From Mytilus galloprovincialis (lineage: Eukaryota > Mollusca > Bivalvia > Mytilida > Mytilidae): a stretch of DNA of 64,000 bases. Made by a program: the position numbers and the translations under genes. The first letter of the stretch is position 1. Each line of letters begins with the position of its first letter. Location of the stretch: contig NC_134845.1 of assembly GCF_965363235.1 (NCBI RefSeq), forward strand, positions 60,727,261 through 60,791,260, given 5' to 3'. Positions 36,334 through 48,487 of this stretch are shown here, piece after piece. The notes beneath the pieces were generated by a model. That model worked only from the letters and a program-made list of their open reading frames with translations, was not told where the DNA came from and ran no database searches.

Positions 36334-37784
36334 CACTGTGCTTAAACGGCTGTGGGTAACTTAAGTTACCCACAGCCCAAGATGGCGGACCCTAAACTCG
36401 TTGATATTTAATTCATACAAAATGTACCTTTTGCGACGTTTTTCATGCAGAATGTAATTATTTATAGGATTATTGAATAAAGAAACAACTAACAATTACC
36501 ATAAATTTGTTAATATAGAGTTCACTAAAGCACAAGGCCAACTTTAAAAAATGCATAAGACGTCCGTAACTTTTTTTTATCGAAACTAAGTAGACTGTCC
36601 GTAACTTTATTTTCAGATGTGGGTAACTTTTGATTTAGAATTATAATTTCAACAATTAGAAGACAATTAACATCATATTTGAAACCTTCACGGCCGTTTA
36701 TACTACTCATTCACCACCAAATGTGATTTTATTAACACATCATACATACACCACAGAGGTTTTATGTGGGGTTTGTGGTACTCGATCCTGGTTATGGTTT
36801 GAACTTTTATTAACTAATGTGCGTCTTATCGACGTTTTCGATTCGCACCATGGCTTTGTCATACTCTTTAAATTTTTTAGTTTAATTATCTGTTTGCGGT
36901 TTATTTTCACCTCTGTTTCTTTTAAGTGTACTTTGATGAATACTCTTTGACGCGGCTCGGTATTTATACATCCCACCAGTAAGTTATAGTGTTATTTTTT
37001 TTTTTTGAATACGTTTCCTAGTATGTTTTTTTTTATTTCTCTTTGTATGTTATCAGGGATTGTTAAACTATTAAATTACCCTGTTGTCTTAGTTAATTAT
37101 ATTTTCATATACTATTTCTAATTGTTACACTATGTTAATTGCTCTTTTCCTTTTATATCAATGAATTTTAACTATTGTGTCTTTTTGTTTAGTTCAATTC
37201 AGTCTACTTGTTTAAAAAAAAAAATTAACAATGATGTTTCAACAGATTATCTGCAATGGTAGGAAACCACCCTCCGAACTGGGCGATTTGGGTATCCCGA
37301 CGTTATAAAAAATCAGACCCGAGTTTAACGGATTTATCCTTATTTTTTTCATATTATTCCCAATTGTGTCTTCCATTCTAATTCAAATGAATTATATCAT
37401 ACTAGAGATCTACTTCATTTCTGATTATGTATTCGATGCAATCTCTATCATAAGTAAAACATTACATCCACGTATGTCGATTCTTTGAAAGTTACGGACA
37501 TTCCTATTTGTATAATGAAAAAAGTTACGGACAAGTTGTTTTTAAGTTACGGACAGCCTAAGCGTTTTTTCAAATCGTGCTGTGCTCGTTTATTTTGTAG
37601 AATTTAATCACCTGTTAAGTTTAGGGGTTTCCTTAAACGAATTCTACAACTTTTTAATACAGTGGTTTAATTGATGCATCCATGGTATTGTTATTCTATA
37701 AAAGAGAAGTCCCTAACCGACGCAAGGCGGCTCCATCTTGGGCTGTGGGTAACTTAAGTTACCCACAGCCGTTTAAGCACAGTG
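36334..37784. mobile_element. 1451-bp TIR transposon with palindrome inside each TIR
   Basis: The 52-bp ends 36334-36385 and 37733-37784 are exact inverted repeats starting CACTGTGCTTAAACGG. Within each lies a 30-bp perfect palindrome centred on GGGTAACTTAAGTTACCC. TTTGT flanks both sides (36329-36333 and 37785-37789), a 5-bp duplication. Interior copies of GTTACGGAC occur in both orientations (36560-36630 and 37490-37555). No convincing transposase frame; the short frames at 36525-36710 and 36723-36950 are unrecognised. Superfamily unassigned. Confidence 0.88.
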
Positions 37785-38065
37785 TTTGTTGGCAGAAAAG
37801 AGTTATTTGGTAAACTGCTTTAAAAAGAACTTCATGTAATTTGAAGTCGAAATATAGTTTTTATTTTAGTACTTCGCTTCCAAGACAAGAAAACGTATCA
37901 TTGAACAATATAATTGCAAATCTACTTCTTATTCAAAACACAATGCTGAGAACTATCGCTTGAAGCCTTCATATATATATTATCGTTTGCGTGTAAACGA
38001 GATACTAGTACATATCATAAGTAAAGCAACTGCATTTATCTAAACGGTAAGTACTTCTGCGTTTT

Positions 38066-38350
38066 TATGCCCCATTTATGGGCATTATGTTTTCTGGTCT
38101 GTGCGTCCGTCTGTTCGTTCGTTCGTTCGTCCGTCCGTTTGTCCCGCTTCAGGTTAAAGTTTTTGGTCGAGGTAGTTGTTGATGAAGTAGAAGTCCAATC
38201 AACTTGAAACTTAGTACACGTGTTTCTTATGATATGATCTTTCTAATTTTAATACCAAATTAGAGATTTTATCCCATTTTCACGGTCCACTGAACATAGA
38301 AAATGATAGCGCGAATGTGGCATCCGTGTACTTAGGACACATTCTTGTTC
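38066..38350. repeat. Inverted relative of the 6429-6730 repeat
   Basis: Begins with the hairpin ATGCCCCATTTATGGGCAT, then GTTCGTTCGTTCGTCCGTCC. The body matches the reverse complement of 6429-6730 (CGCTTCAGGTTAAAGTTTTT and GTCCAATCAACTTGAAACTT). Confidence 0.8.
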
Positions 38351-38519
38351 ATCATCTTTTTGTAGTTTTTTATGATCATTTGTTCTTTCATTTTAAAACA
38401 CTACATTCTGGGTGTCCAAATAACAAAAAGAATTTGTTTTGTTTGTTTTCCAGCTCATTTAGTTTTAACTTCAAATTTTGAAGTCTGAGTAGAATGGAAG
38501 CCAAGGGTTTCTAATGAAA

Positions 38520-38670
38520 TAGAATACGAAGATGTGATATCATTGCCAATAAGACATATCTCTACCAAAGACCAACTTACATAAAAGATAGCAATTACAG
38601 GTCATCGCACTGCCTTTAACGACCAAATCCCAAACCTCAAATTAATCTATAATATACAATAAATAAATTG
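38520..38670. repeat. Mytilid interspersed repeat fragment
   Basis: Contains GAAGATGTGATATCATTGCC and CAATAAGACATATCTCTACC, of a type I recognise from mussel genomes. Confidence 0.45.
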
Positions 38671-39561
38671 CTTCGCAGCTGGATACGACCGGAGAGGTCC
38701 AACCCTGAACAGTTAGGACAAAAATATTAGCACTTGATACAGGTCTGAACTTGGATGGAATTAAATATTTGACACAGAATAGGTTCCAGACACAGAAAAA
38801 CTGTAGTCAAAGAACTTAGAATTGGTTATATGATTTGAAGTTATATTCGTTTTTTTTTCTTTTGTGCAATACACTTAAAGACAAGTTATTGTCTGGAAAC
38901 TCTAAAATGCTTATTTGGGCTCCTTTTCTGGTCCCTAATTACTAACCTTTTGGACCATAACCCCCAAAACCAATCTCAAAAATCTTCATTTTGAAGTTAT
39001 AAACCTTTTATCCTGCAATTGGGTGTCCTACTATACAGATACAGCCCTACAGATATCGCTATGCTGTATCTGTATACTATACAGATATCGCTTTAAAGCT
39101 CCGCCCACTGCCGGACTGAGTATTGTTTGAACCTGTGTGACCTCAGAATGTGTATTCCAGTTGCATTCCAATGACGATGACAATTGTCGATTTCAAAACT
39201 TGAATGTGTATGATTGTGTTACAAAATCAACCATGTCAATTTCAGCATGCATGTTTAGTGAATGTCAAGTCTGAAGCGTAGAACAACTCGTACACTTCTG
39301 TTTCAAATTTGACAATGTTTTGTTATTTGTTTTTACTGTTGAAATTAGTTGTTATGTTAAAATAGATAATTATTCACCTTGAGCGATGTATTATTGTTGA
39401 CCATTCGAGATTCTTTTTTGCGAACCCGTCTTCAGCGTAATGTGTGATTTTGATATTACTACGCGGGCCTCAAGGGATTACAAATCGAAAATAAACGCTA
39501 AATATGTTATTTTTTGTGTTTTTCAAAACACAAACAATATACAGAATTAATTGCAGGATAA

Positions 39562-39712
39562 AGACAATAACTGTTTAGTGTCTTTAAATATCAGCTGTAT
39601 TTGTACTCGGCTCGAAACAGGTGTAGTAGCTCGCTAAAAGCTCGCATACACCTTGTTTCCTAGCCTCGTACAAATACAGCTGATATTTAAAGACACTAAA
39701 CAGTTATTGTCT
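39562..39712. mobile_element. Foldback element, about 151 bp
   Basis: The left arm from GACAATAACTGTTTAGTGTC pairs with the right arm ending GACACTAAACAGTTATTGTC. The arms are about 70 bases with few mismatches, and the short centre holds TAGCTCGC/AGCTCGC. No coding sequence and no clear TSD. Confidence 0.8.
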
Positions 39713-39775
39713 ATGTGTATAAATTTCATGGATTTCTATTTACTTATATTTAAATTATTGTCCGAAAACCAGCTG

Positions 39776-39812
39776 TCCACGACGACGACGACGACAACGA
39801 CAACGACAACGA
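39776..39812. repeat. (ACG)n/(ACAACG)n microsatellite
   Basis: A run of ACG trinucleotides passing into ACAACG hexamers. It yields a threonine run in one frame and is not coding. Confidence 0.8.
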
Positions 39813-39958
39813 GAAACCAATATACGACCACAATAAAAAAATGTGTGGTTGTATATAATAAAACGTTTAGTACATTTTTAACGAAAAACTTTAAATTTGA
39901 ACAGATGAGGTTTAACGAGATTTATGTGACCCCTTTATTATTTATTCTGAAACCTACC

Positions 39959-40089
39959 TAATCCAAATAATTATGACGTCTTGGAAGGTTATTTTTAATT
40001 TTTACTTTGACGCCTTCCTGTGACGATGTATTAGGCGTCAAAGAAAAAGAATATAATATCCTTTCAAGATGTAAAAATTATTTGGACTA
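39959..40089. mobile_element. Foldback element, 131 bp, 9-bp TSD
   Basis: Starts TAATCCAAATAATTATGACG and ends TTATTTGGACTA. The arms of about 55 bases (39959-40013 and 40035-40089) pair imperfectly around TTTGACGCCT/AGGCGTCAAA. AAACCTACC flanks both sides (39950-39958 and 40090-40098), an exact 9-bp duplication as in Mutator-like insertions. Confidence 0.85.
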
Positions 40090-40799
40090 AAACCTACCAT
40101 AAAACTCTACACAGTACAGGTACTATCAGATGACAACAACTTACTTGAACTAGGGAAAAATTAGACAGCATATAATTTGTTAAGCAGGGCCAAATATGGC
40201 ACGTTATCAGGGCTGATTGATTGTTGGTTGCTTAACGTCGGGTGCAGAATATGTCATGCATGTTCTAAAAAATATTTTAATACATTAATAATAAATACAA
40301 TAGGTAGTCCTGTAATAAAGATCACCCGGGATGAAGGTTTGAAAAATTTGGACTACCACGGGAAAATGGATAGCCTGGGAATGAAATTTTGTCATTCAAC
40401 AGGCCACCTAGGGACCCCTTTATAATGAGTTGTTGCAAGGGCCAACATTTTAGGTCACAGTCGATCGGTGGTTAAATTCATGATATAACATCAATTGTCA
40501 AACCTTTATAACATTTTATGAAACTGGAACATAAGTTCCGTTTAGATCAAGAAATAGCAGACAAGAAAATGATTTTTGTAAACAAGATTTTCGTATTTTA
40601 CTGATAAATGACTTAATGTTTTTGCAGTGACCATTACAACGGAGTACGTTCACGAAGGGTTAAGATTGGCCCTGAAATTTTGATGTTTTTTTTTAGGCAG
40701 TGGCTATTTGACCGGCACCGGCTAAATATCAAATTTGCCAATTGACCGGCACCGGCAAAATAGCAAATTTGCTATTTAGCTAGCACTGAATAAAATAAT

Positions 40800-41700
40800 A
40801 TTAACTAAAAGCATGAAAACACCAACAAAAGATCAAAGAACTAGCTGCAAACTGCAGTTCAACCGAGGAGCTCTGGTTATACTTTAAGACCAACTTAAAC
40901 CAGTGTGGCAAATCACATCCAGCACAAAAAAAAGACAGCCTGCCTTGGCTCACACCATCAGTACGCAAACTAATAAAATGCCTTGACAGATTGTACAAAA
41001 AAACATAAAAAGTCAGCTGATCTTACAATAACATCCAAACTTAAAGGAACAAAGAGAATGGTACAAAGAGAGCTCCGTCGTTCAAATTGGAACTACAATG
41101 AGAACATCGTAACACCTAAGGAGGAAAATAATCTAATTAAAAACCGATCTCTCATCGCTACCGTTTTCTGATATGTCGCGTGGGCTCACACGCGACATAT
41201 CAGAAAACGGGAGCGATGAGAGATCGGTTTTTAATTAGATTGGGAGGAAAACAACCAATATAGTAGTATGAAACGTTTCTGGACATACATCAAACATCAG
41301 AAAATAGAAAGCAATGGAGTTGCACCATTTTGCAGTGAAGGTATACTACACACACACACACCCTTTAGACCACGCAACCATTCTAAACAAGCAATTCCAA
41401 TCTGCCTTTTCCACCAAGGACAACTATAATGAATACGAGTTTAAATCCAGATGCAATATGCCAGGTCAATATCAATATAGCAGAGGAACTCAACATCACA
41501 GAAAATGGTATACTCAAACTTCTGAAAAAAATAAATCCAAATACAGCAGCTGGACTAGATAATATAAAACCTAAACTACTCAACGAACTGATCACAGAAA
41601 TAGCCCCAATCCTGACAATCATTTTCAAAACATCAATAGAAACTGAGGATGTACCAAATGACTGGAGAAATGCGAACGTAACACCAGTATTCATTAATAG
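40800..41700 (+). pseudogene. Non-LTR retrotransposon internal fragment (linker and start of reverse transcriptase), broken
   Basis: Frames with stops encode SLPWLTPSVRKLIKCLDRLY and RRSNWNYNENIVTPKEE, the endonuclease-RT linker. After the foldback insert, 41429-41690 encodes ILKLLKKINPNTAAGLDNIK, LLNELITEIAPIL and DVPNDWRNANVTPVF, the first RT blocks. Stops, frameshifts and loss of both ends show it is inactive. It is plausibly the same LINE clade as 14960-15775. Confidence 0.85.
41129..41242. mobile_element. 114-bp near-perfect foldback element, 9-bp TSD
   Basis: The arms 41129-41182 and 41189-41242 are nearly perfect reverse complements (TAATCTAATTAAAAACCGAT ... ATATGTCGCGTG / CACGCGACATAT ...) around a 6-base centre. 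GGAGGAAAA flanks both sides (41120-41128 and 41243-41251). It interrupts the LINE fragment, so it inserted later. Confidence 0.92.
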
Positions 41701-43009
41701 AGTACGCAAGTCCAGTATGGGACCCAGGTCAGGTGAGCTAAAAAGTAGATGTCCAAATCTGTGTAAAATCTATGGTTAAAATATCCTGCCATGCGATAAA
41801 AATAGTGTTATATAAAACTACGCACATAAAAAAAAGGCAATATTAAAAGTTGTTTGCTACGAATTTCAAAAGGACACATGATTTAACATTTGCAATTGTT
41901 ACAAAACCAATTATTTGCCTTTAGCAGTTGTTTTAATCTAGCACAAGATGAAGTTTGCCACTCCAAACAAGAACTACACATAACACTGGCTCCCTTTGAA
42001 TCTGCACTATGTGCGCATATGTTGCACATACATAAAGGGTTCTTTTTCTTCTCTTTAGACTATATAGTTTTACGCTCTTAATAGCTTCCCATGCATCTTT
42101 TTGGCAATATTTTTTGATTAAATCAATGTTAAAAGTTAAAAAATTCAGATCTTGCTTCAACTTGTTCCTCGGATGTATTTGTATTTTAATTTTTAAAATA
42201 TATTTAATTTGATAGTTCAACGTTTAAGTGTTTATATGAGTAACAGTTATAAAAGTTTTTAAATATAAAATTTTGATATTTAATTATTATTCTTACATTT
42301 TAATTCCATAGAGATATAAATTATTCAGTGCCGGCTAAATAGTAATTTTGCTATTTTGTCGGTGCCGGTCAAATAGCAAATTTGCTATTTAGCCGGTGCC
42401 GGTCAAATAGCCACTGCCTTTTTTTTAATCAGGTCATAAAAGTATAAATATCACATAAAACAGTTATGATATTAACATTAATACAAAATGGCTTCATTTT
42501 GGCACGCCATATTATAAGTGATGAAGTATTGACTAAATGCATTATTTGAGTTGAAACGTCTGTATTGGTCATATTTTCAATAATTCTGAAACAGTCAGTT
42601 TCAGCATAATTAACTTTGGCCGCAACCCAAGATCCAGAAAGTTATTCAATATGACCATTTGCAACTCTTGTTTATAGAAAATTTTAGATCCGATGTTGCT
42701 TTTATGTTCGAAATATGCTCAAATTCATCGTATTTTGCCAAATATCTAAATTGTGCTCATTTTGGAGCAAAAATTGACCTTATGAAGAGATTTCTTTAAC
42801 AAAGAGTAAATCTATAAATACTTAGTAGATCAATTTAAGATTCAAATTATTTCGAATGATAAAGTTTAATTCAAGGCCATTGATTTTTGGTTGCATTACG
42901 TCCAGTGGCAAATATTTCATACATGCTCAGGACAAGTATAGTAATTGGTGTTTACAAATCAAAGCTATTAGGTGTATATAAACTCCTTTGACTGATGATT
43001 CCTCCTGGT

Positions 43010-43770
43010 TTTGAGGTCTGTAGGTCACACCCCTTATTGATACATTGACACAGGGCTAGAAAGTCAATGTGCTGCCTTCATATGCATTTCCCAGTGTTCA
43101 CTTTTAAATGTACACTAATTACAAGATGTTCATGTCAGTGTGGCAGGGTTCATCTGACTGATTTTTATGGTTAACTCATCATTTTTAAATAACGTATCGC
43201 AGATAATACGCTTAGTACGTAAATTATAATATTGTTGTAAGGAATGATTATAAGGTGCACGTCTGTCTGGCATAGTTTATCCGGCCTTGATCACCTCATT
43301 TCATGGTTCATTTGCCAATCTTAAGTTTTTTAATCATGTCATTTGTCACTGCAGTAGCTCACATATATTTGTATATGGAATGATTGTAGGGTGCAATTGT
43401 GTGCCGACAGGTTCATTTGGCCTCGACCTATTTTTTTCATGGTTCATTTGTCAATGTTAAGTGCTTGTGATTAAATCTGTTTCACAGATACTTTAAGCAG
43501 TAGGTAAACTTTGTTTCTTGTAAGACATGCTTGTAATGTGAACTTGTTTGTCTAGCAGAGCTCAAATGCCCTTTACCTCAATTTCATGGTTCATTGGTCA
43601 TTTTAAGATTAGGTTTACAAGTTTCACAGATACTTTATGCAGAATGTCATCTTTATTTGGTGTATACCATGATTGTAAAGTATAGGTGAATTTTGATAGG
43701 GTACATATGACCTTGAACTTATTTTCATGGATCTTAATTTGGTTAAGTTTAAACTGTGGATATCTGATGA
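43010..43770. repeat. Degenerate tandem repeat, about 140-bp unit
   Basis: CATGGTTCAT-type words recur at about 43303, 43438 and 43586, with a diverged one at 43725. GGAATGATT.TA.GGTGCA words and TTTCACAGATACTTTA.GCAG also recur. About five diverged units. It resembles an old bivalve satellite-like array. Confidence 0.65.
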
Positions 43771-44099
43771 TGGGAGTTTTGAAAGACCTTGACTGGCTAT
43801 ACAGCCCTTGCATGTATGGTGAAGTGAGATATCTGTAGTACATGCATTGATCATGCATGTGCTCACTCTTGTTTATCACTAAAATTTTCAATCAAAATAT
43901 GCCTTTGTTAAGATATAAAAATGCTCTGGGCTTCTGGCTCCATACTAATGTCATTGAGGTGTTCCAGGCTCTTTATAAAGGCTCTGTGCTTCTTTGAGCA
44001 ATGTTTTTGGGTCAATGCCTGATATGTGGACCAGGGCTCAATCAAGACTACAGATTGCAAAGTCTTTGAAGACAAATGTGTTATTACCACTACTTCACT

Positions 44100-47000
44100 T
44101 TATGGAAAATATTGAAAAAAATAACCAAGACAATGTCATATAAAACTTAACACATTTTATTGTGTTATGTTCATACAAATCTTTGTATACAATTTATATG
44201 AGGTAACTTTTAACAAGTGTATATTGCAAATAATTATGTACTGTACATTTCTTATATATATATATATATATATATCACAATTTATCATACAGATATTATA
44301 TATCACAACTATAAAGGTATATAAACAATGATAAATACAGTGAAACATTTATTAATCAAAACATTTTAAGTTAAAAATTTCACATATTCCCATTTTCTCA
44401 ACTTTTTGTTACACAACTCCATGAATTGAGTCACGAATAAGGAGGGTAATATTTTCAAATAGAATTTTCTTATTTTGACCATTTTTTTCAACTTCAATGC
44501 TTAAGAAAATTATGAAATAAGCTTACATTTCTATAGCATCTTTTAAGAATTGTTGTTGTTTTAATACTAATGGACCAAAATTTAACCAATTCATAATATT
44601 TTCTGGATTGTATATAGTATAGTTTCATTTGTATATGTTTCACTGTTAGAATGTAAGTTAATAGGGTACATGGATTGAGCACATGAAAAGATACAGATTT
44701 TTTTATGGAGAACAATATGTGTTAAAGCATATATGCATGAACAAAAAATCCTGTTTTTTCGCATATTTCATACATTTTTATACTATTTTTGTTAATTATG
44801 CAGGGTAAAAGTTAATAAATTATTACAACCTCATTATATTTAAAAGGTTTTGGTTATATAGCATAAATATTTTTCATATTATGAAATCAAATATGCTTAA
44901 TAGATTCTGTAAACAAGAGTTACTTCCCTTCAAATTTTACATTTTAAAACTTTCAATAAAATTAAGACCTATATCAAAGGGAAAAACAAGAACTTTCCTA
45001 CAACCACATCTTAGATTTCCAAATAACATGAATTGTTTTTAATGTTCAACTCCATGTACAGTCTAGATCAGAACTGACAAAATATTCACATTTTCAAAGG
45101 GAAGTAACTTTTTAAGGGGAGATAATTTTATGTAACAAAACAATAATTTGATTGAAATCAGCAGTGTAACAAAAACAGTATTTCACCGAGTATTATATTT
45201 CAAGATATTATTTGGCACAGATTATTACTTGAACTGTATAGCAGAAAATTTTGGTGGATTGCAAATTTTCCTTTTTTGAACATTTTACATCTAACTTTTG
45301 CCATTTACTATTTATAGCCTCTAAACCAACCATTATTAATCAGAGTATCTAAAATGATTTAAAATTAACTCAAGAATAAGCATAAGGTCTTAGGGAACTT
45401 TGAAAAAAAAGAAAGTTATTTACGATTTTAATCACTTCAAAAAAATTCTGTCCATTTAACATTAAAAAAAATCTTTTCTTGAAAGAGTGAAACATTTTCA
45501 AAATTTTGCATCCACCAAAATAATTAGCTATAACACATAAACATCGAAGCAGAAGCAAAATATTCACAGCTTTCTAGAGCTACACTTTTCAAGCAAAAAT
45601 CTAGTAACATCCAAAAAATGCATAGCTTTTTTTTCTTGGCAAGATTTATTACACTTTAAATATGCCAAAGACATTAAGGTGGTACCCAACACTTTCACTA
45701 AAATTAATTTGGCTTGTTTAATTTTCATAAAATTTTGTCAAAGTATTTACCATGAGACTTTAATTAAAATATAAAAATTTAAAAATTTTTGAACCAACTG
45801 TTTGTCAGAAAAATTACACTGGTTATATAGCAGCTTGACACACACCAATTTTGATCATTGAGAAGCTTAATATTCCCTTAACAACACAACCTAATTAAAA
45901 CGTTTAGCTGACTTTACAGAGTTATCTCCCTGTAGTGTTAGGTACCACCTTAAGTGTACATTTGTAATATCTAAGAAAAAACAAAAGTATTTAGGATTTT
46001 ATTTAAATGGAATTTTTATGTAACACTTTCAGCATCATATATGTATATAAAGCTATCTAAATTAAAGCAACAACTATATGAAGGTGTCTTTGGTTTGGGA
46101 TGTAAAATCTTTTTTACCCAGAAAATGTGTCTTAAACATATGTTGTTTAGAGACAGAAATTACAAGCTCACTTCTTAAAAAGTAACACACCCATTTTTTA
46201 CTTTGGCATAGTTAATTCAAATACTTCAAAAAAGAAATTCACGAGTTTACATAATGAGACATTAAAATTTAATACTATCATAGTACCTTTAGGATTTCAT
46301 TTCCATTGGTAAATTCATCTTACAAAATTTAAGCAACCCATTTCACAAAACATCTTATAACTAAAATGATTTAAAGGACAACCAAAATATATTTATTTAC
46401 TGTAAATGAGGAAATTTTATTATCAGTATTATAAAATATCTGCAAAAAATTTAAAAATGTCAAAAGTGTTAATTTCATACCCATGGCAAAAACAAGTTTA
46501 AAAAAATTGTGAAAAATGAGTTAGCCAAACCCCTGAAAAATTTCTATGCTTAACTATACAGAGTATAGGTTCACTTAAGATATTTTGTGAAAAAAGAAGC
46601 TTGTCATATAGTCCTTAATGCATATATTATATTCATATCCTTTTTTTGTGTTTAGTTTACACGATCGCCATTTAGTATTGCGAAATCCTAATTACTAATT
46701 TATCAGACTTATACACATGAAAAAAGATGCACTTCTCAAGTTTTAATTGGTTAAATTTTCTACCAATAAAATAATCAGTCAACATTTACTGTTGATAATC
46801 GTTCTTGTATTGTTGCCAAAAGTCGTGTACAGGTGTAATTTTAAACGTACCTGTTTAAACCATCAAAGCACAGTGTATAGTACACAAATGTTGATTCACT
46901 GACTCAACATGTATATTCACGAACAATTTTATTGTTGTATAGTTAATCCTCTCATTAAAAACCACTCTCAGACAAGATCAGTTTAAAGCTTGAACAATAT

Positions 47001-48487
47001 AACCATTAAGATAGATATAAAAAGCATAAGAAAGATCATGATTGTTATACAAAAGTGTAAATTTTGTACCCTTATATTATCTTAACGACTATTTTAACAA
47101 GATTGATGGTTTTAGAGACGGAATTTTATCCCGGAATTTATTCAAAGATAAAATACTTTTCTAAAGAATCATTTTAAAATTCTGACCAAATATTCTTAAG
47201 CGTGAAAGTGTCAATCGTTAAAAAAATCGGTATTATGTTTGGGAAAATATAAGTGTTCATAAAAATTGATTTTTATTGGGCTACGTTTTCTCCCACCAAA
47301 TTTGATAACTGTGAATAAATATAAACTTTCACGATAAATCAACTTATTTTAAATATTTTGATATATTAAAGCTATAATTTAACATAATAACAGTTGTCAT
47401 GGAAACATACAATACAATATACTATACAGTTTTTATATTTACAATTTTTTGTATTTATTCTGGAATGTAAATACTACGTAATAAATATGGAATGTGGACA
47501 AAAATATATGAAACGATAAAGATATTAATATATAAAACTTACAAAAAAACAAACAAATAACAAAAACATTTATCACAGAACAATTTATGTAAGCATCAGA
47601 TCCATCAAGAAAATAAAGCCATAATATAACATAAACAATAGAATCTTAAGGAATAACAGAGGTCCTATATCTAAAAGGGGAGACAGGGGCCCAGAGTTCT
47701 TAAAAAATGACATACAAAAAAGGATCAAATTGACTTGAAAAAATGTAAAATGTCTGGCAAATTTAAGTGAATTCTTTATAGAATTATAGGATTGGGCTGA
47801 TAAAAATGTATTTCAGATTGACAAAATTCAAAAAGTATCAGTCCAAATTCTAATGCCAAAAATATTTACAAGAATTTTAAGAAGAAGCATTTTTCATTTT
47901 CAATATATGTTAATTATCAGTTAGTTTAAACAGCAGGTTTTGTTCACCTCAAATGTAGTACCACAGTTATTAAAGGATCTATATGATTTTAGGAAGGGGA
48001 AACAACTCGGCTGTTTAAATGTTATCAAATTGGCAAGTTGATACGAAACACATAATCATGGTGTCACAATTAAAAAAAAATTACACCTTAAAAATAATCT
48101 TAAATCTTTCTGCACAATTCTAATGAAATAATCTTTAATAATTTCAAAAATTTCTTGCTGATTATTCAATGCTATCTTAATTTAAGAACTTATGCTCTAT
48201 ATTGCAATTTGATAAAAATTTCAAATACATGTATTTCAATATACCTGTCATATTCAAATAAGGGTTGTTTCATTTAAGTATAAATGGTAGCCAAGGAAGG
48301 TACTTAAAAAATGGGGTAACAAACTTTAGTCTCAGTTTCACCTATCTGTACATTTTCACTGTAAAAAAGTATTTGACGCCATTCTAAAGAAAGCATTTTC
48401 AATATTGGGAGTATGGATTTTTGGTTACACATTAATAAATATTTGGGACTTTATAAAAATTTCAATAAACAACAAACATATATAAAT
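44100..48487. other. AT-rich stretch, possible long 3' UTR of the scaffold gene
   Basis: Apart from an (AT)n run at about 44253-44275 and the MITE at 45674-45953, I see no known repeat or coding signal. Several minus-strand AATAAA sites exist (plus-strand TTTATT near 44155, 46390, 46412 and 47272), so a 3' UTR of between 1 and 4.4 kb is possible. The boundary cannot be set without RNA data. Confidence 0.35.
45674..45953. mobile_element. TTAA-ended MITE, 280 bp (second copy)
   Basis: The ends TTAAGGTGGTACC and GGTACCACCTTAA are perfect inverted repeats. The interior matches 5325-5580 (GTCAGAAAAATTACACTGGT and GAGTTATCTCCCTGTAGTGT), with an extra segment near the left end. Confidence 0.8.

Larger units (their letters stand above)
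40696..42418. mobile_element. Composite 1723-bp TIR element enclosing LINE fragments
   Basis: 98-bp ends at 40696-40793 and 42321-42418 are inverted repeats beginning GGCAGTGGCTATTTGACCGG. Each contains an internal GACCGGCACCGG repeat. Between them lie a dead non-LTR retrotransposon piece (40800-41700), a foldback insert (41129-41242), and about 550 bp of unrecognised DNA. No transposase is seen. The flanks are T-runs, so the TSD is unreadable. Confidence 0.8.

Noticed and set aside
39653..39961. 102-residue frame with a threonine run
   Set aside because: The run is the (ACG)n microsatellite, and the start lies in the foldback arm.
44253..44275. (AT)n run as an origin or matrix-attachment site
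   Set aside because: A simple microsatellite in AT-rich DNA, with no supporting features.
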